Below are positions 51,601 to 63,312 of a stretch of 64,000 nt of DNA, piece after piece. How positions within the stretch are numbered: the stretch's first letter is position 1; each line of letters starts with the position of its first letter. The DNA lies in the NCBI RefSeq assembly GCF_019649055.1, contig NW_026570334.1, positions 1 through 64,000 on the forward strand, read 5' to 3'. Origin of the DNA: Paramacrobiotus metropolitanus. Taxonomy: Eukaryota > Tardigrada > Eutardigrada > Parachela > Macrobiotidae. The notes under the pieces were generated by a model, which was not told the origin of the DNA, searched no databases, and saw only the letters and a list, made by a program, of their open reading frames with translations. The position numbers and the translations under genes are program-made.

Positions 51601-54600
51601 TTAATTCATGCACTGGTTTAGAAAATATTTTAAAAAATTTCCCGGATTTGAAAATGCCGAATGCTGATTTAAAACGTTCGTAAGAAGGAATATTTTTTTC
51701 AAATTTAGTATTTAGTAAATGAATACTGATTCTAATTTTAAAATAGTAATTCCTTTATACATTTTATTTTTCTACAGTATTTTTAATCAAAGTCAATTTA
51801 TAACCGTTGTTAATGTTATGAATCACTAGCTAGAAAAAGCGACAGAAGAAGTTTTATACGAAATTACGAATGCATTGCTAATTTAATATTATTATTTTTA
51901 ACTATGTTTTAATTTTTAAAGCATGTATAACAAAATATTAAATTAGCAACTAAATATATTTTTTCCCACTGTACCTTGACGGAATGTATATCGATCGTCT
52001 GCTGGAAGCTGGAGATGGACAGCCGACTGCCTTGTACGGCATGGGATTTGAAGAGGAGCCCCGTTATGGACTGGCGGACTTGACTCAGCCGGGGATGCTC
52101 CAGCATCAGTTTATCGTGGTCCAGACCTTTACAATACGAGTATCTAATTAGCAGACATGTAACAAACATATTTTAACGCGTCCAGGGTGACAAAATGTCC
52201 CGTAAACCGACTGCAAAGCGCTGCAAAGGTTTTACGCAATAAAGCCCGGTTGACCTTTAACGCTCAACCTTTAACATGATTACCTGACCTTTTGACGTCA
52301 ATACGTCAGAGGTCAGCGGATGTGGTGTTAACTTACAAATGATTTTTTTTATTAAAGAGACAATGACACAGAAAATGATCATTAAATAAAACTTATACAG
52401 TAATCCATTCGGTACTACAGTATATAGTACCTGTACAGCATTGGATTGATTGCATTGGAAAACAATTCAACGCAAAAAATATAACGCAAACCTTTTACAG
52501 AAATGCAAGTTATCGGCATTCCAATTTTAATGAAACTGCTTTCAGCGGTATTACAGTGTCATTTGTTAGAACAAAATACTATTGAAATATCCGTTTTAAA
52601 TCCGTATTACTATAGAAAACTTCCTCTTTCATAATCGTAATTTTTATTATTTTTTTGTTAGGGTTTTTTGTGTTTTGATCTGTTCAAAGTTTTTTATTTA
52701 TAATCTTAAGTCATTCTGTTCAATGATTATTTTTCATTTATATTTTATTTCATCTGCTTGTAGATGTTGATTTATGTATATATATCTTCACATATTCAAT
52801 ATTCTCAGTCGTTACTTTTATTTGTTTTAATTTATGCAAGCTGTGTATCTGTATTAGTTCCTTAGAAGTTTATCACTGCAGATACTGTACATTAATTTTC
52901 GTAAAAGCAGTCTTTATTAGTGTCTGTACAGTTACAGCAGGTATCAACTAAAGGTCAACACATACTGTTCTGTCGTGAGCCGGTCTTCTTATTGAGCGGA
53001 TGCGCATTCCTCGTCGGACTCTGCGCACCGGACGTCCGACTATCCGCCTCGTTCTCCGGCAGGGTAATCGTCACCGAGGGATGCGACCCGACACTGCCCG
53101 CCCGGATCCGCGCATCATCCGAGGCGCTCTGCACCGAGCCCCGGTGGAAGTTGCTCTGCAGTCGCTCCGCCAACCCGTGCATCTTACTGGCCAGATCGTG
53201 CCACTTCCCGCTGCCTCCCGCACTAGTCCCGGCGGCCTCCTCCTGCCCCGGGGACTGCACGGAGATGGAGCCCTGCGAGGAGCGCTGGGCGGAGTTGGCG
53301 CCGCCGCTGGAGCCAGCGGGCAGGGAGTAGGCTTCCTTGATGAGCTTCTGTTCGGGGGTGATGGAGAGGGATTTTGGTTTGATGAAGGGGAAGGTGTAGG
53401 AGGGGGTCTGTAGGCTACTCTGGGAGGGGAGTACCGGCATGGGCCGCCGGACGAAGGAGAGGAAGAGGTGCCGGCATAGCTCCTCTGGGACCTCAATGTC
53501 CAGGTAGGTGTTCATGAACAGCTGGAAGCCGTCGTAGTCGATGGTCTGTTAAGTGCCGGCACGTGAAATATATATGATTTGACTCGTAGCGCATAGATAG
53601 TTTAAAAACGAGGAAGTGGAATTTTATTTATTTTGCAGGTTTCGGTAAATTTGTAGTGGAAACGCTTTTGCCACGCGAATTTCGGCACGAAATTTATATT
53701 TATTCGAAACATTACAGCTTTCAAAAAAAAGTTGTACCCCGATAAAATGTTAAACCAGTTCACAGAGTACAGCAAAAACAGTAAATTTATTTTTAAGTAA
53801 AAAGGTTGTAAATGCAGCTGTCATTTGAGTTTCTGAAGAATGCGTGCTAGAACAGTGTAATGTTTCTTATATACCAACGTGAAGCAGAAGCGTTTCTAAT
53901 GAAAATACATACGTATATCGAAAGTAGCTTTTTCAACAGCATTTTTTGGCCTTTTCGGCTGACCAGTGCATAGTCGAATAATATGTATCAAGGTTCTTTT
54001 GCAAACATTTTCGGTTTTGTCCGACTTGTGCTTACAGCGTACAGTAAACCTTCGCTGATTGAATGCTATACAGTAATCGCGCATACACCGGCCCATGCGG
54101 TCATGTTTACCATGCACACTCTTCCGGCCAAGTAGCATATAATCACCATGACATTCACGTGCAAAAGGTCAACCGCATTCCGTTTCAGGCCTGCTGATAG
54201 ACAGACGTCAGCGGATACGGCGAAATTGCCATTGGTTGGCGTGATTGAATTACGTGTTTTCCTCATTTTCGGGTTTAATGTACAAATCTTGACGGTCATG
54301 ATGCCAGTGTAATATACATGGAATTCAATAACACGCTCAACGTAGGTACGAAAATATCATTATTCATTTTAATTATGCCTCGATTCCTGATTAATCCTTA
54401 GGTTTGTATCCTGTGCTTAGAAAAGGTCATCATGGCATACTTAACAAGAATCTGAGCGAGCCCGGCGAACATTTTGCAACAAATTATGAGGTGACCGGCG
54501 GTGCCATTGAGTTGTAGCTCGTACACAAGACTCTGGTTCTCTGCAAGTTATAAACTCCACTCTATAAGTCAAAAGAATCGATAGGTCACGCTTTTGCGGT

Positions 54601-56948
54601 ATGTATTAGTACTGAAAATCAAATTCTATCAAGTTTTTGCCTCTTTGCTCTACGCGCAGTCTCGGTTCTCGTTGTAGGTTTGCCTGTACCGTATATACCA
54701 GGTTGCATCCCACCGGTTCTTACTCTAGAAGTCTAAGGAATCGATAGGTCACGTTTTCACGGCCTGTATTCGTACTGAAAATCAAAATCAAGCAAGCTTC
54801 TGCCCTTTTGCTCTATCCGAAGTGTTCAGCACAGTTCTGTATATGCCAGATTGAAACTTGAATCCAACCGAACCTCGCTCAGATTCTTGTGTTTAACAGC
54901 ACAGTAACGTGGTGTCATATGATATGAGATTGTATATTGTCTTAACTCTTAGAGAAAACCGATTGCTGTTGGAACGGAAACACAAACACACACCACGTAG
55001 CACAAGAAAACGGGGAAAAGAACGAAGCCATACATACGATCTCATTGAGGAAGTCGATGGTGTCAGTGATGGGGATACTGCTGTGGGACGGTGTACGGGC
55101 GTATCGTGAGGGTGCTGTTGACAGTGTAGCAGCATGCGTCTCACTGTCAGCCGCCTCGCAGCCGCCAGTCACAGTACTGCAGCTCATATCATGCTCATCC
55201 GTATGCAGGCCATTTATCACATTCTCCTTCAGCACCGGAAGTAGTGAGCCGCTGGCCAGAGGATCAAGGCGCTAGAAAATACACATGACAAGGCGCGCGA
55301 GAAGAGAGAATTAGGCACAACAACACACAAACCCCAGTCAACACATTCAACACACTGTCATATCACATTAACAACCATTATTCACCCATAACCGAAAAGA
55401 AAATTAACGGGGGGAAACGGCAGAGAGTGCAAACAAGCCAAGAGTTATAGATATCGGCTGATTGATCGGGCATTAGTGGGGGCACACAAGCGCAGGGTTT
55501 TTTTCTGTGATAGATATCGCGACGATTTATCCAGTCAATCAGCCATAGATCAAGCCATAATCACTCTCAATACTAACGTTAATAACCCAGGCAATCATCA
55601 CAGCGCATAAGTGCAAGGATTCGTTTTTTTACAAGGGGGTGGTGTGCAGCGTGCAGTGGGGGATTTATTTAACGCAAAATCCACAGGCTGACCAATCATT
55701 CCGCGGCTTTACGTACGCGCGTGCCCATGTATATCCGGGTGCTGACCAATCACCCAGCGTGATGACGTACAAAGATATCCGGCTGCTTGACCACTCATTA
55801 GGCACGGTATTGTATTGGCCCAATGAGACTCTTAATGAAGAGTGTGTGGTGTGTGATTAAGTGCGTATTGGACGTAAATGGTGCAGGTGCTCTTCACATC
55901 AGGTGATTTCACGGATATTTGACATTTATCAAATTATGATAACACACACCGACCACCACAGCGGGGCTTACCTCATCGACGTTCTTGTATTTGGCAAGGA
56001 CGCCGTTTTCGTTGAATTCCTCTAGAACATCTTTGAGCTTTTTGGGGGAGTCTGCGGAGAATAACGGTTACTGGATTCATCAGTACATATTTCATTAAAC
56101 GCATTAAACTGGCTGAAATTAGGTAATGTTTGCGGGAAATTACGCCGGTGTTTATGAGGAATTCGATGCAGCAGAATATAACTGATATTGTATAAAAATA
56201 GACACCATCGGAATTGGTCTTCCCCGTGCAGTTTCGTGATTGGTAATGACTATGCTGGCTCTGTTATCATGTTATTCAAATAATAATTTTGATACGCGAC
56301 AAAATCAAATTTGCTTTTCAATTAAATTGTACCAGTTATTAATGCTTATAATTTTGAAAACGAACAAGACATAGACAACTTTGTATCGTTTATGTAACAA
56401 AATCACACATAATATTATTGCTACAGTAATAAAATAAAACTGACGCGGCCGGGTTTTCTTTTTTATTCGATTGATCTGATAGATTATACGAGTATTTCAG
56501 TTGGCGAATTTAATTTGCAAGACGTTATCAAGAAGCAAATGTACATCTATATCTGTGTACTGTAATACGAGTTTTTTACCGATCGATATCTGCAGAATTC
56601 TAACAAACAATCAGTTTTCAAACGAAAAATATTGCTTGAAACTAAAATACGTAAAACGACGCCACTGCCAGTTGCAAAAGATAGTTTCGAAGCTGGCTTC
56701 ACTTACATGATTGATACTCTTGGAGCTGTTGAAACTCGGCCTGGAAGAAAATGTTAATGTAGTTCTGTGCACAAACACGGTGGGCAATAATTTACCGGCG
56801 AGAGTTTCTGCCAGCGCAGCGAGCCGAGCGCCGACGAGGACTGGGCGCTGACGGCAGTGGCGGAGGTGGGCGTCACCGAGCCGCCGGTCTCCGGGACGAG
56901 GGCGGGCGCGCCGGATGTCGGTGTGGTGAGAGATTTGCGGCTCTTCAT
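39606..56948 (-). CDS. Dgk: type I diacylglycerol kinase (EF-hand, C1, catalytic domains)
   Basis: It phosphorylates diacylglycerol to phosphatidic acid at membranes in a Ca2+-regulated way. Thirteen exons in consistent phase: 56796-56948, 56707-56740, 55972-56051, 52966-53545, 51975-52126, 49980-50174, 49776-49895, 44945-45500, 41351-42060, 40431-40656, 40146-40266, 39940-40000, 39606-39818 (3201 bases, 1066 residues). The N-terminal DGK module is split ([13 protein letters not shown] and [16 protein letters not shown]) by a Ser/Pro/Gln-rich insert of about 150 residues in exon 4. EF-hand loops: residues 363-374 ([12 protein letters not shown]) and 408-419 ([12 protein letters not shown]). 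Two C1 zinc domains: about 446-495 and 511-559. Catalytic domain from about 651: GGDGT at 709-713 and PLGTGND at 736-742. The accessory domain includes [17 protein letters not shown] and GGSNLWG, ending near 976. The closest relatives are animal DGK alpha/beta/gamma and arthropod Dgk. The start is the first ATG in frame; a GTT-repeat 5' UTR precedes it. Confidence 0.95.
45636..45880. repeat. diverged tandem duplication (about 135-bp period) in a DGK intron
   Basis: Unit 1 (about 45636-45740) and unit 2 (about 45772-45875) share, in order, TTCCCTGTA, TACAGGGAAA or TACAGGAAAT, and a GCTTTGCACGTCAAAGCGCGC versus CTCTGCGTGTTAAAACGCGCGC block. Each unit also holds an inverted pair TTCCCTGT/ACAGG(G/A)AA around 40 bases apart. 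Confidence 0.6.
49084..49370. repeat. diverged direct duplication (about 183-bp period) in a DGK intron
   Basis: Copies begin TTTCTAAGATG at 49084 and 49267 and continue with TCGGGCTC, AATATCAATA(C/T)AGG(G/A)AATTCCT and GAAATATTGC. Between them is an AT-only stretch with repeated TTATTAATAATAAAT. It looks like an old transposon pair or local duplication. Confidence 0.65.
49470..50660. repeat. TACGTA/TATACG-rich low-complexity stretches
   Basis: Alternating purine-pyrimidine runs such as GTATACGTGTATACGTGTAC (49476-49502), and many TACATA/TACGTA words at 50440-50660, outside exons 6 and 7. This is ordinary low-complexity DNA that could adopt non-B structure; no gene seen in it. Confidence 0.5.
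54444..54890. mobile_element. 447-bp MITE-like element with 17-bp inverted ends, in a DGK intron
   Basis: ACAAGAATCTGAGCGAG at 54444-54460 is matched exactly by its complement at 54874-54890. Inside, a segment of about 150 bp is duplicated (AATCGATAGGTCACG at about 54576 and 54747, each followed by GTACTGAAAATCAAA and a TTTTGCTCT or CTTTGCTCT). There is no coding capacity. A target duplication is unclear: TTAAC lies left, and TTTAAC two bases to the right. Confidence 0.7.
55038..55271 (-). other. possible cassette exon of the DGK gene (78 codons)
   Basis: Between DGK exons 3 and 4 lies a 234-base open stretch with an acceptor (TTTTCTAG) and a good donor (GTATGT). Its length is a multiple of three, and both neighbours join at phase 0, so including or skipping it keeps the frame. 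The peptide is Ser/Thr/His-rich ([17 protein letters not shown] ... [14 protein letters not shown]) and has no counterpart in the vertebrate DGK sequence I know, where the flanking exons adjoin directly. It starts about 150 bases from a MITE. It could be chance; transcript data would decide. Confidence 0.4.
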
Positions 56949-57354
56949 AGCAGCAGGGGGATGCGAAGGGCAGCGCACAACGACAACAACAACAACATCG
57001 CACGGAACCAACACCCTCGCCGGTTACGTCCCGCATATGGACTTTGCGCGTATCCCGCGACTGCTATCCAATGAATGGCTGCAAAAGCGGGAATTGTCCA
57101 GTCCTTCCGCGTTTCAAAAATTGATTAATAAGTTCACCGGTTATTAAGAAACATAAGAAAACATAAGAAAACTGTGCGTAACAAGCACTTTGATGTTTTT
57201 ACTTATACGCAAATTCGTATCGTGAAAATGTCCGGAATGAGAAAAACGTCAAATTAAGCGCTAAACTGCAGTATCACAGTTTTTTACTGTACCCTGCACG
57301 TCGCTACGTCCGCCAGCGGATGTCCATATCCGGGATCAGTTGGCATAAATCCCC

Positions 57355-57366
57355 CATAAATATATA
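57355..57366 (-). promoter_or_regulatory. TATA-like sequence upstream of DGK
   Basis: TATATATTTATG on the minus strand, about 410 bases before the DGK start codon. The surrounding DNA (56.8-58.9 kb) is richer in GC and CpG than the flanks, as expected of a promoter region. No clear initiator motif was found 25-35 bases downstream, so the assignment is tentative. Confidence 0.3.
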
Positions 57367-59446
57367 TCCGTCTCCCAGTCGCTCTCTGCAACGGCCAGCA
57401 CAGATTATAACCATCTACGCACGTTTACCGGAAAATCTACTCAGCCGGCGGGAAATCGCTGGGGTTGTCTAATTAATTCCGATAACGAACACAAGACTAC
57501 TTCACCATACACACTATACGTTTATAGGAAGAATGCTGGCGCACGCGAACGGCTGGCGGGGAAAAAACTCGAGTGGGAGCTGTTTGCCGATAAATATTAC
57601 TCTATAGCTCAATCCGCCGGTATTGTGCGCGCCGGCTCCACGTGTCGGGCGTGCGCGCTATGTCCCCGAAACGCCGAAAGAGACAATCAGCCGGCACACA
57701 GAGAACGAGAGAGAGAAAGAGAAGAAACGCGGCATTCACACACACAGCGCACGAGAGAGCGATTTCGGCCGACCGTGTGACGTCGGGTGGGCCGGGTCGG
57801 ACGTCACCCAACCCGGGGAGCCGACGCCCAAGTTTTTTACTGTCACGCTGCTCACGTTACACACTGTCACACATGCACGCGCGCTCCCCCAAGACAATAT
57901 AATATTATCTATAGAAAATCCTGCAACACGATCCTCACACACAGTTTTCCGGGAATTTCCCCGTTTTAGGATTTTCTGGTCTTTCGCATGGAGACCCCGT
58001 GAGCGCCGGGAACAGAAACTAAAAAGCGTTTTTCTCTCGTGCATAACTCACGCTCGGTTACCGACGCAAAATTCCGGATGATTAAGACAGGCAAAAATAA
58101 CCACAGAATGCTATTGACATTGCCAGTCACCCACGCGTCGCGCCGCACACTTATACACACCGGTACCGGCACGACTTGGCAGCACCGTGAGCCAACGACC
58201 CTTCCCACGGATTAATCTCTGACGCGGAGAATATCTCCGCGCTCTGGCATTTTCTCGAATATATTTATACCACCCCGGCAATTACAATCCACAGCGCGTA
58301 TAAATATCCCAACAGGACATTGCTGCGATCCCGGAGAATAATTACGCGTATTTGAATAAACACCAACCTGGGAAAATGTCACATACCGGCAACCGTTGAT
58401 ATTACACAATTACACATGATCGATGCATAATACAATTAACAGTTCCGGCAAAACACGCGCGCGTCGCGGAAACACCGCATACAGCGGCAATTATGCCGGA
58501 AAGGTCATGCAGCTATTGTTCCAACGGTGCAGCGGGTGACGCGCGGCCGTGTAAATATAGAGCGCGGGCCTGGATGGGCGCACGTGACCGCGTGTATCGA
58601 CTGTATGTGCCGGTTGATTAGGACAGCAAGTTGGTCTAATGAAAACCTAAGCAGAAAAATTTCCCAATAATCAGTAAACACTTGGTCTCCCTCCCGCACA
58701 CACAGGCTATGCATTATCCGGCTGACGTCAGTCCGCATCTCCCGGCGGACGCGGGCATCACGTGTGCTGCCGCAACGGGAAATTGCGACAAGTGCCGGAG
58801 CGTGCAGCTATCCCTGGTTGAGATAGTGCAGCGCGCGATTGACGAAAGCGTAGCCTATACACTAATAATGCGCCATAACCAATATGATGCATAATTCAGT
58901 AGCCATTAGCCAGCCGTTGGACCGGGACTGCTATCGACCTGTCAAGGGCTACCCGGGTCCGGGGTTAAACTGCTAATCAAGCGTACTGTCCCCGATCGTC
59001 TTCGTTACGCGGCGCGCGCGCACACGGCGGCGGAAATGAAAAGCCCGGTTGGAAAGGTCAGGGTATTTTACAGGTTTCCCGTGCGAAACAGTTTAATATA
59101 ATCGCCGCGAGCCAGTGATATATCAGACCCGGGCGAAAAACACTTAGGGGATAATCATTTTTCTACGAGGTTTCTCTCTGCGCGTCAGGGTTGCTCGTAT
59201 GTGTTTTATCCTAAAGCGGGTACTTCTCCCGGTCGGTCTGATCCGTTAAAAGCGGATTAATGACGAATTGAGATGGGGAAGAGAGAGAGCGAGCGATGGG
59301 AGAATAGCACGGAGCGTGCGCGCTCTTAAGAAGGCACCGATCAAGTGACAAACAGAGACAGGGTACTTAAAATCAAATGCTTTTTACCCGGTAAAAATGA
59401 CCAACCCCGCGGAGAATAGAATGTAGGAATACAAAAATAAACGCTT

Positions 59447-60115
59447 CATTTTAATGCATTTGGCGCAAACAAGCGCTTTTCTGTTCGAACCCAGTAAAGG
59501 CTATTTATACGCAATGGACGTGATCTTTTGCGAACTTCGTTAATTTTATTATTCATTTTGTCAAACGCGAACCGACTGGTCGATTTGCTTTTTTCCATTC
59601 CAACCTTATGTAGTTACCTCACGATGTACAGTTCGACATTTTTCGTATTCCGAACATTTAAACATTTTCTTAGTATGGAATCGCGTATCGGGACACTGGA
59701 AATGCGTACGGTATTCTCCGCGTAGTCCACATGACAGAAACTTTTTCGGAAATCGATTCCATGGTAATTTGTGTTTTTATATCAGTTTATACACGAGATT
59801 AATAAAGAATTAAATATCCAATTTTCTCAGGTGGAACAGTGCTTAGAATGGCGTGTTTCTGGTGTCCGGTACGCGACACGATATTGTCAAAGTTTCCGGA
59901 AGGCGAAAAACGTATACTTCTGTACTATACGAATGTATAGTTCTATGCAAATAATACAATATTCGCGTATACACCGTGGTACGAAAAAGTTAGACGTCTC
60001 TTTTTAATGTATATTGCACAAACAGGCACTTCTCTGTTCGTGCTGGCAATTTATGCGCATCGGATGCGTTTGTACGAGTACGAATGCGTTTGCATCGTAT
60101 AAATTTTATTATAAA
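59447..60115. repeat. two diverged copies of a roughly 120-bp sequence
   Basis: TTTTAATGCATTTGGCGCAA...AAGCGCTTTTCTGTTCG (from 59450) resembles TTTTTAATGTATATTGCACAA...AGGCACTTCTCTGTTCG (from 60001). Each is followed by a TATTTATACGCA or AATTTATGCGCA word and by AATTTTATTAT. Their nature is unknown. Confidence 0.5.
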
Positions 60116-62188
60116 ATTTCTGAGCCTTGTCCGATTCCTGTTTTGTATCCCTTCATGTACGTCGCCTAACGGACGAACTTAACCAAGACTACACCAACCA
60201 TTTGCCAACAGTAATGAGCCGTGTACGGGACACGCCGTGGCGTCTCTTAGTGCCGCTCCACAGCACAACTATTAAACCTCCACCAATTCTTTCTCAGACG
60301 TGACCGGCTCAATAGCCGTTCGGGACTCCACAACAGGACTGAATACGGGCATAAACCCTCCTCGTCCACGTTTAATTTGCGCAAGGCAACACACTTGCCG
60401 GTACTTCAACCGCGCGCTTCGTCAGCACCCGGCTTTGTACTATCCCCACCACACGGGCAGACAAAAGCCGGGTCGTTGGTTTAGCCTTAACACTTATAGC
60501 GCTGTGGCAAAGGGGGATTTAATTAAGAGCGCAATTTGCCGGTGATTTGTTTCTCTTCACACACTCGCGCGCGCAAAGACGCACACACACAGCTCGTCAA
60601 GAATTAATTAGCCGCGGCCGCGTGACGTCAGCGCGACGGGGGGCGCGCATGTGGGGCCCATAAAACCCGCGTTGCCGCGGGTGTAATTATTGCGCGATCC
60701 CCGGAAAATATGCTAAATACGCTGGATGTTAATGGAGCGTGTATTGCGTAACGCCGCGTAATGGCACCACGGCGGCCGTAATATCGGGGATCCTGCGCAC
60801 CGTAAATGGTCCGCGCTGGAATAATGGCCGCGCCGTTTCCTTCAGCGCGCGCGGCCATGTGTGCGGCCTACATCGCAGGATCATTAAAAAAACGGCCTTT
60901 TTTACATGTTTTCCTCCTCTTCCCGTTCCCTTTTTATGGCCGCGCATCAAACAGCACGAGAGCGCGTTCGATAATGAGAAACGGCAGAGTGTCCTAAATT
61001 TACCCAACTACCAATTTCCTCATTACACATCGCGCGCTGCACGAGACAGTGCGCATGTCGCTGCAATCGATGCGCGGATCCATAAAGCCCATTTGCCGTT
61101 TTTGTCCGTTTATGGAGTTTTTCGGGGGAGACACACGGGCCATCTCCATATATCGGTGGTATGAATTGCGTCATTTGTAGTGCATACACACGCAAGTGGC
61201 GGTTTGTCAGGGAATTGCGTTTAAGTCGGGAACAACGAGGCCGCGTTTGACATGCTGCACAGCGTTACTGGAACGCGCCAATTCCCCAGACTACGGGACT
61301 TTTCAGGCGCTTGTACGTTTGTACTTTGTACCATACCTTAATTATTCGCTTGTTGGTGTCGCTGTGTGCGTCGTGCATGCCGAAAAGGCTTAATTTATTT
61401 CTATAGTAACACATAAAGCTCCTTAAACTGCAATATTTGAAACAAAACGCTAAACCGCTTAAAAATCCGTCAAGATAGGGAAATCAGCGGAATCGATGGG
61501 CTTCGAGTAGTATCGATTTCCGGCCGTGATTTTCTTTTTACAGATACAATTCCCCGCTGTGTTCTGATTTATGGAGATTTGTTGCCGTTTTCTACAACAG
61601 TTTACATGTTTTTAAAAAAAGAAAATAAATTAGCAGGTGAGTGTGTGAAAGTAAGCGGTGATACAACGTACGACAATTTTTGCACGAGTATTTCGTTTCT
61701 GATTGGTCCGCACTGCACACGGCTGTACCACAAAGCACAACCGCTTTTTGTCATTTGCTCAGAACGGAACTTTTAAATCAGAGCTTAATTTAGAGTTTAG
61801 AAAAACGTAGCGTACAATTTCATGCATGCAACTGCCACCGTGAGAGGTCGAGCTAGGATACAATGTAAAAACTGGAAATCGAGCAGTTGATCCGCAGATC
61901 AAAAATTTAATAACAACGTCCTCAAACGCTCATAAATCTCTAGCACTGGTTTGAACAGAGAATTGCTGTTTTGCGTTAAACCGTTAAAACGAGGCATCTT
62001 TGTCAGTCCTACAATGTACAAGCGAATTTCTTCTATCGATAGGAAACGCAGACGTGCACGCCGGGAAAACAGTACACACTGGCGGAGTCCAGTGTCCCGG
62101 TGGCAATCAAAGGGATGATCCAGCTGTCGATTCATATCGGTTGCAGTGGCAGCCGGGCGTGCTGCATTATGTATAGCTCCATCGGCTA

Positions 62189-62239
62189 TAAATGCAACGC
62201 GCCACCGATATATATATCCAGCACACAATATAGTCAGTC
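62189..62239 (+). promoter_or_regulatory. core promoter-like TATA plus TCAGTC initiator, no gene assigned
   Basis: ATATATATAT at 62208-62217 is followed by TCAGTC at 62234-62239; the initiator A is about 27 bases after the TATA start, the spacing used in arthropod promoters. A second TATAAA lies at 62188-62193. No long frame follows. The first ATG (62355) opens only about 37 codons, so the transcript might be non-coding or its exons may lie beyond the window. Confidence 0.35.
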
Positions 62240-62559
62240 TAAACTCTAAACCCGATCGGCTATATGTTTTTTCCTCTCTGGCCGCTCTCTCCTCTTTCAC
62301 AGCTCCAGCCTAATGAGCTGATTTCCGCGCTGATCGGCGACATTTTTCACTGGGATGGCACAACGTGTACGATACCGCCCGCGAGGAGAAAATGACGCCA
62401 AGGCTTTTTTTTGTGTCAAAGCTGTATATGTTTCTGTATATAGCCGTAACGTTCTATGTGCGAGTTAACCGTGTGGAAACATACCAATAATTTCTCGTCC
62501 CTTTTGTCAATCGTTCCCTCAAAATCGCCCAACCAATCAATATATCGGCGCATCAATAT

Positions 62560-62780
62560 TTTAAACTCGGGTAAAACTTGCCGCGCTTGTCCGAAAATAA
62601 ACCGACAGATTTTTAGAAAAAATATTTTTCAATAGAAAAAACATTTTTGTAAGGAAAGAAACTTTTTCTTATAAGAACTTTTTTAAATTGTCACGGCACT
62701 ATTTTAAACTCGGTAAAAACTTGCCGCGTTTGCTGAAAAATAAATCTGCGGTGTTTTTAGAAAATTATTTTCTAGTAAAT
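62560..62780. repeat. tandem duplication (about 140-bp period)
   Basis: ATTTTAAACTCGGGTAAAAC then TTGCCGCGCTTG (from about 62559) recurs as ATTTTAAACTCGGTAAAAAC then TTGCCGCGTTTG (from about 62701). Each is followed by GAAAATAAA or GAAAAATAAA, a TTTTTAGAAAA word and T-rich sequence. Confidence 0.65.
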
Positions 62781-62860
62781 AAATTTTTTTTGTCGAAAAA
62801 ATATTGTTTCTACAAAATATTTTTTTGAAATTATTGCGGTTTAAATTGGACGTTTATAGG

Positions 62861-63049
62861 ATGCGGCGGATGCGGATGTGTATGCTACTCTTGTGGCTGG
62901 TGTGTTATTATGGCTTTTCACTCTGGGCGCAATTTCGCGTCCTTCCTTGCCGCGGTGCACTCACTCTTTGCATAATGGCTGTGAGACTGCTGTCAAGAAA
63001 ATCGTGCATAAACAAACAGTCTTTTCAATGCAAACACTGTCGAAATTAA
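62861..63049 (+). CDS. possible small secreted Cys-containing peptide (62 codons)
   Basis: ATG at 62861 opens 62 codons to TAA at 63047-63049. Residues 6-22 are hydrophobic (CMLLLWLVCYYGFSLWA), like a signal peptide. The remaining 40 residues hold five Cys, the last three in SC...QCKHC near the end. A second frame (62878-63312) overlaps it and also has a hydrophobic start, so chance is likely. It lies about 620 bases after the promoter-like site at 62208. No family recognised. Confidence 0.18.
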   Translation: MRRMRMCMLLLWLVCYYGFSLWAQFRVLPCRGALTLCIMAVRLLSRKSCINKQSFQCKHCRN

Positions 63050-63312
63050 GCAAACTCCAGCCTTACACGCTGGAGAGTGGAGAGTGTGTGTTGAAATGCA
63101 ACACAACGCTATTCCTCGTTTTGTGTGCGTTGCAATGCCGGTCATTGCTGAGCGCGTTTTCCCAGCGGTCCTTGACAGAATCGCCTCCTAATGTTCCCTA
63201 CAAAGCTTCGTACGGAACCGGAGTGTTGCATGAAAAATTGGGAGAACGGTTTCAGCAAACCGATTTTTTTATACACACAATATTTTATTTTGAGACAGAA
63301 ACATTTAATTAA

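Larger units (their letters stand above)
40657..55971 (-). other. larger introns of the DGK gene
   Basis: The long introns are 42061-44944, 45501-49775, 50175-51974, 52127-52965 and 53546-55971. They are AT-rich and contain several diverged duplications, a TACGTA-rich stretch and a MITE, listed separately. A GC-rich patch around 46.0-46.5 kb and another near 48.5-49.1 kb (with TATTTATAAAAAAACC at 48559-48574, plus strand) stand out and might be regulatory. Short plus-strand frames in them (for example 43168-43434) lack support. Confidence 0.45.
56949..62160. other. upstream and intergenic DNA, no convincing gene
   Basis: From 56949 to about 59000 and again around 60300-61200 the sequence is relatively GC/CpG-rich (many GCGCGC words), in between AT-rich. 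Frames up to 152 codons occur on both strands but begin without good ATG contexts, overlap each other and show no domains. A (GTT)n run lies in the DGK 5' UTR (about 56975-56997). A diverged duplication links about 59447-59575 with 59999-60115. Confidence 0.45.

Noticed and set aside
57623-58081. Plus-strand frame of 152 codons upstream of DGK
   Set aside because: No ATG start, Arg/Thr-rich from GC-rich promoter DNA, overlapped by frames on both strands.
61899-62300. Minus-strand frame of 133 codons with a start near 62300
   Set aside because: No domain or homology signal is visible, the composition is mixed, and it overlaps a promoter-like site on the other strand; probably chance.
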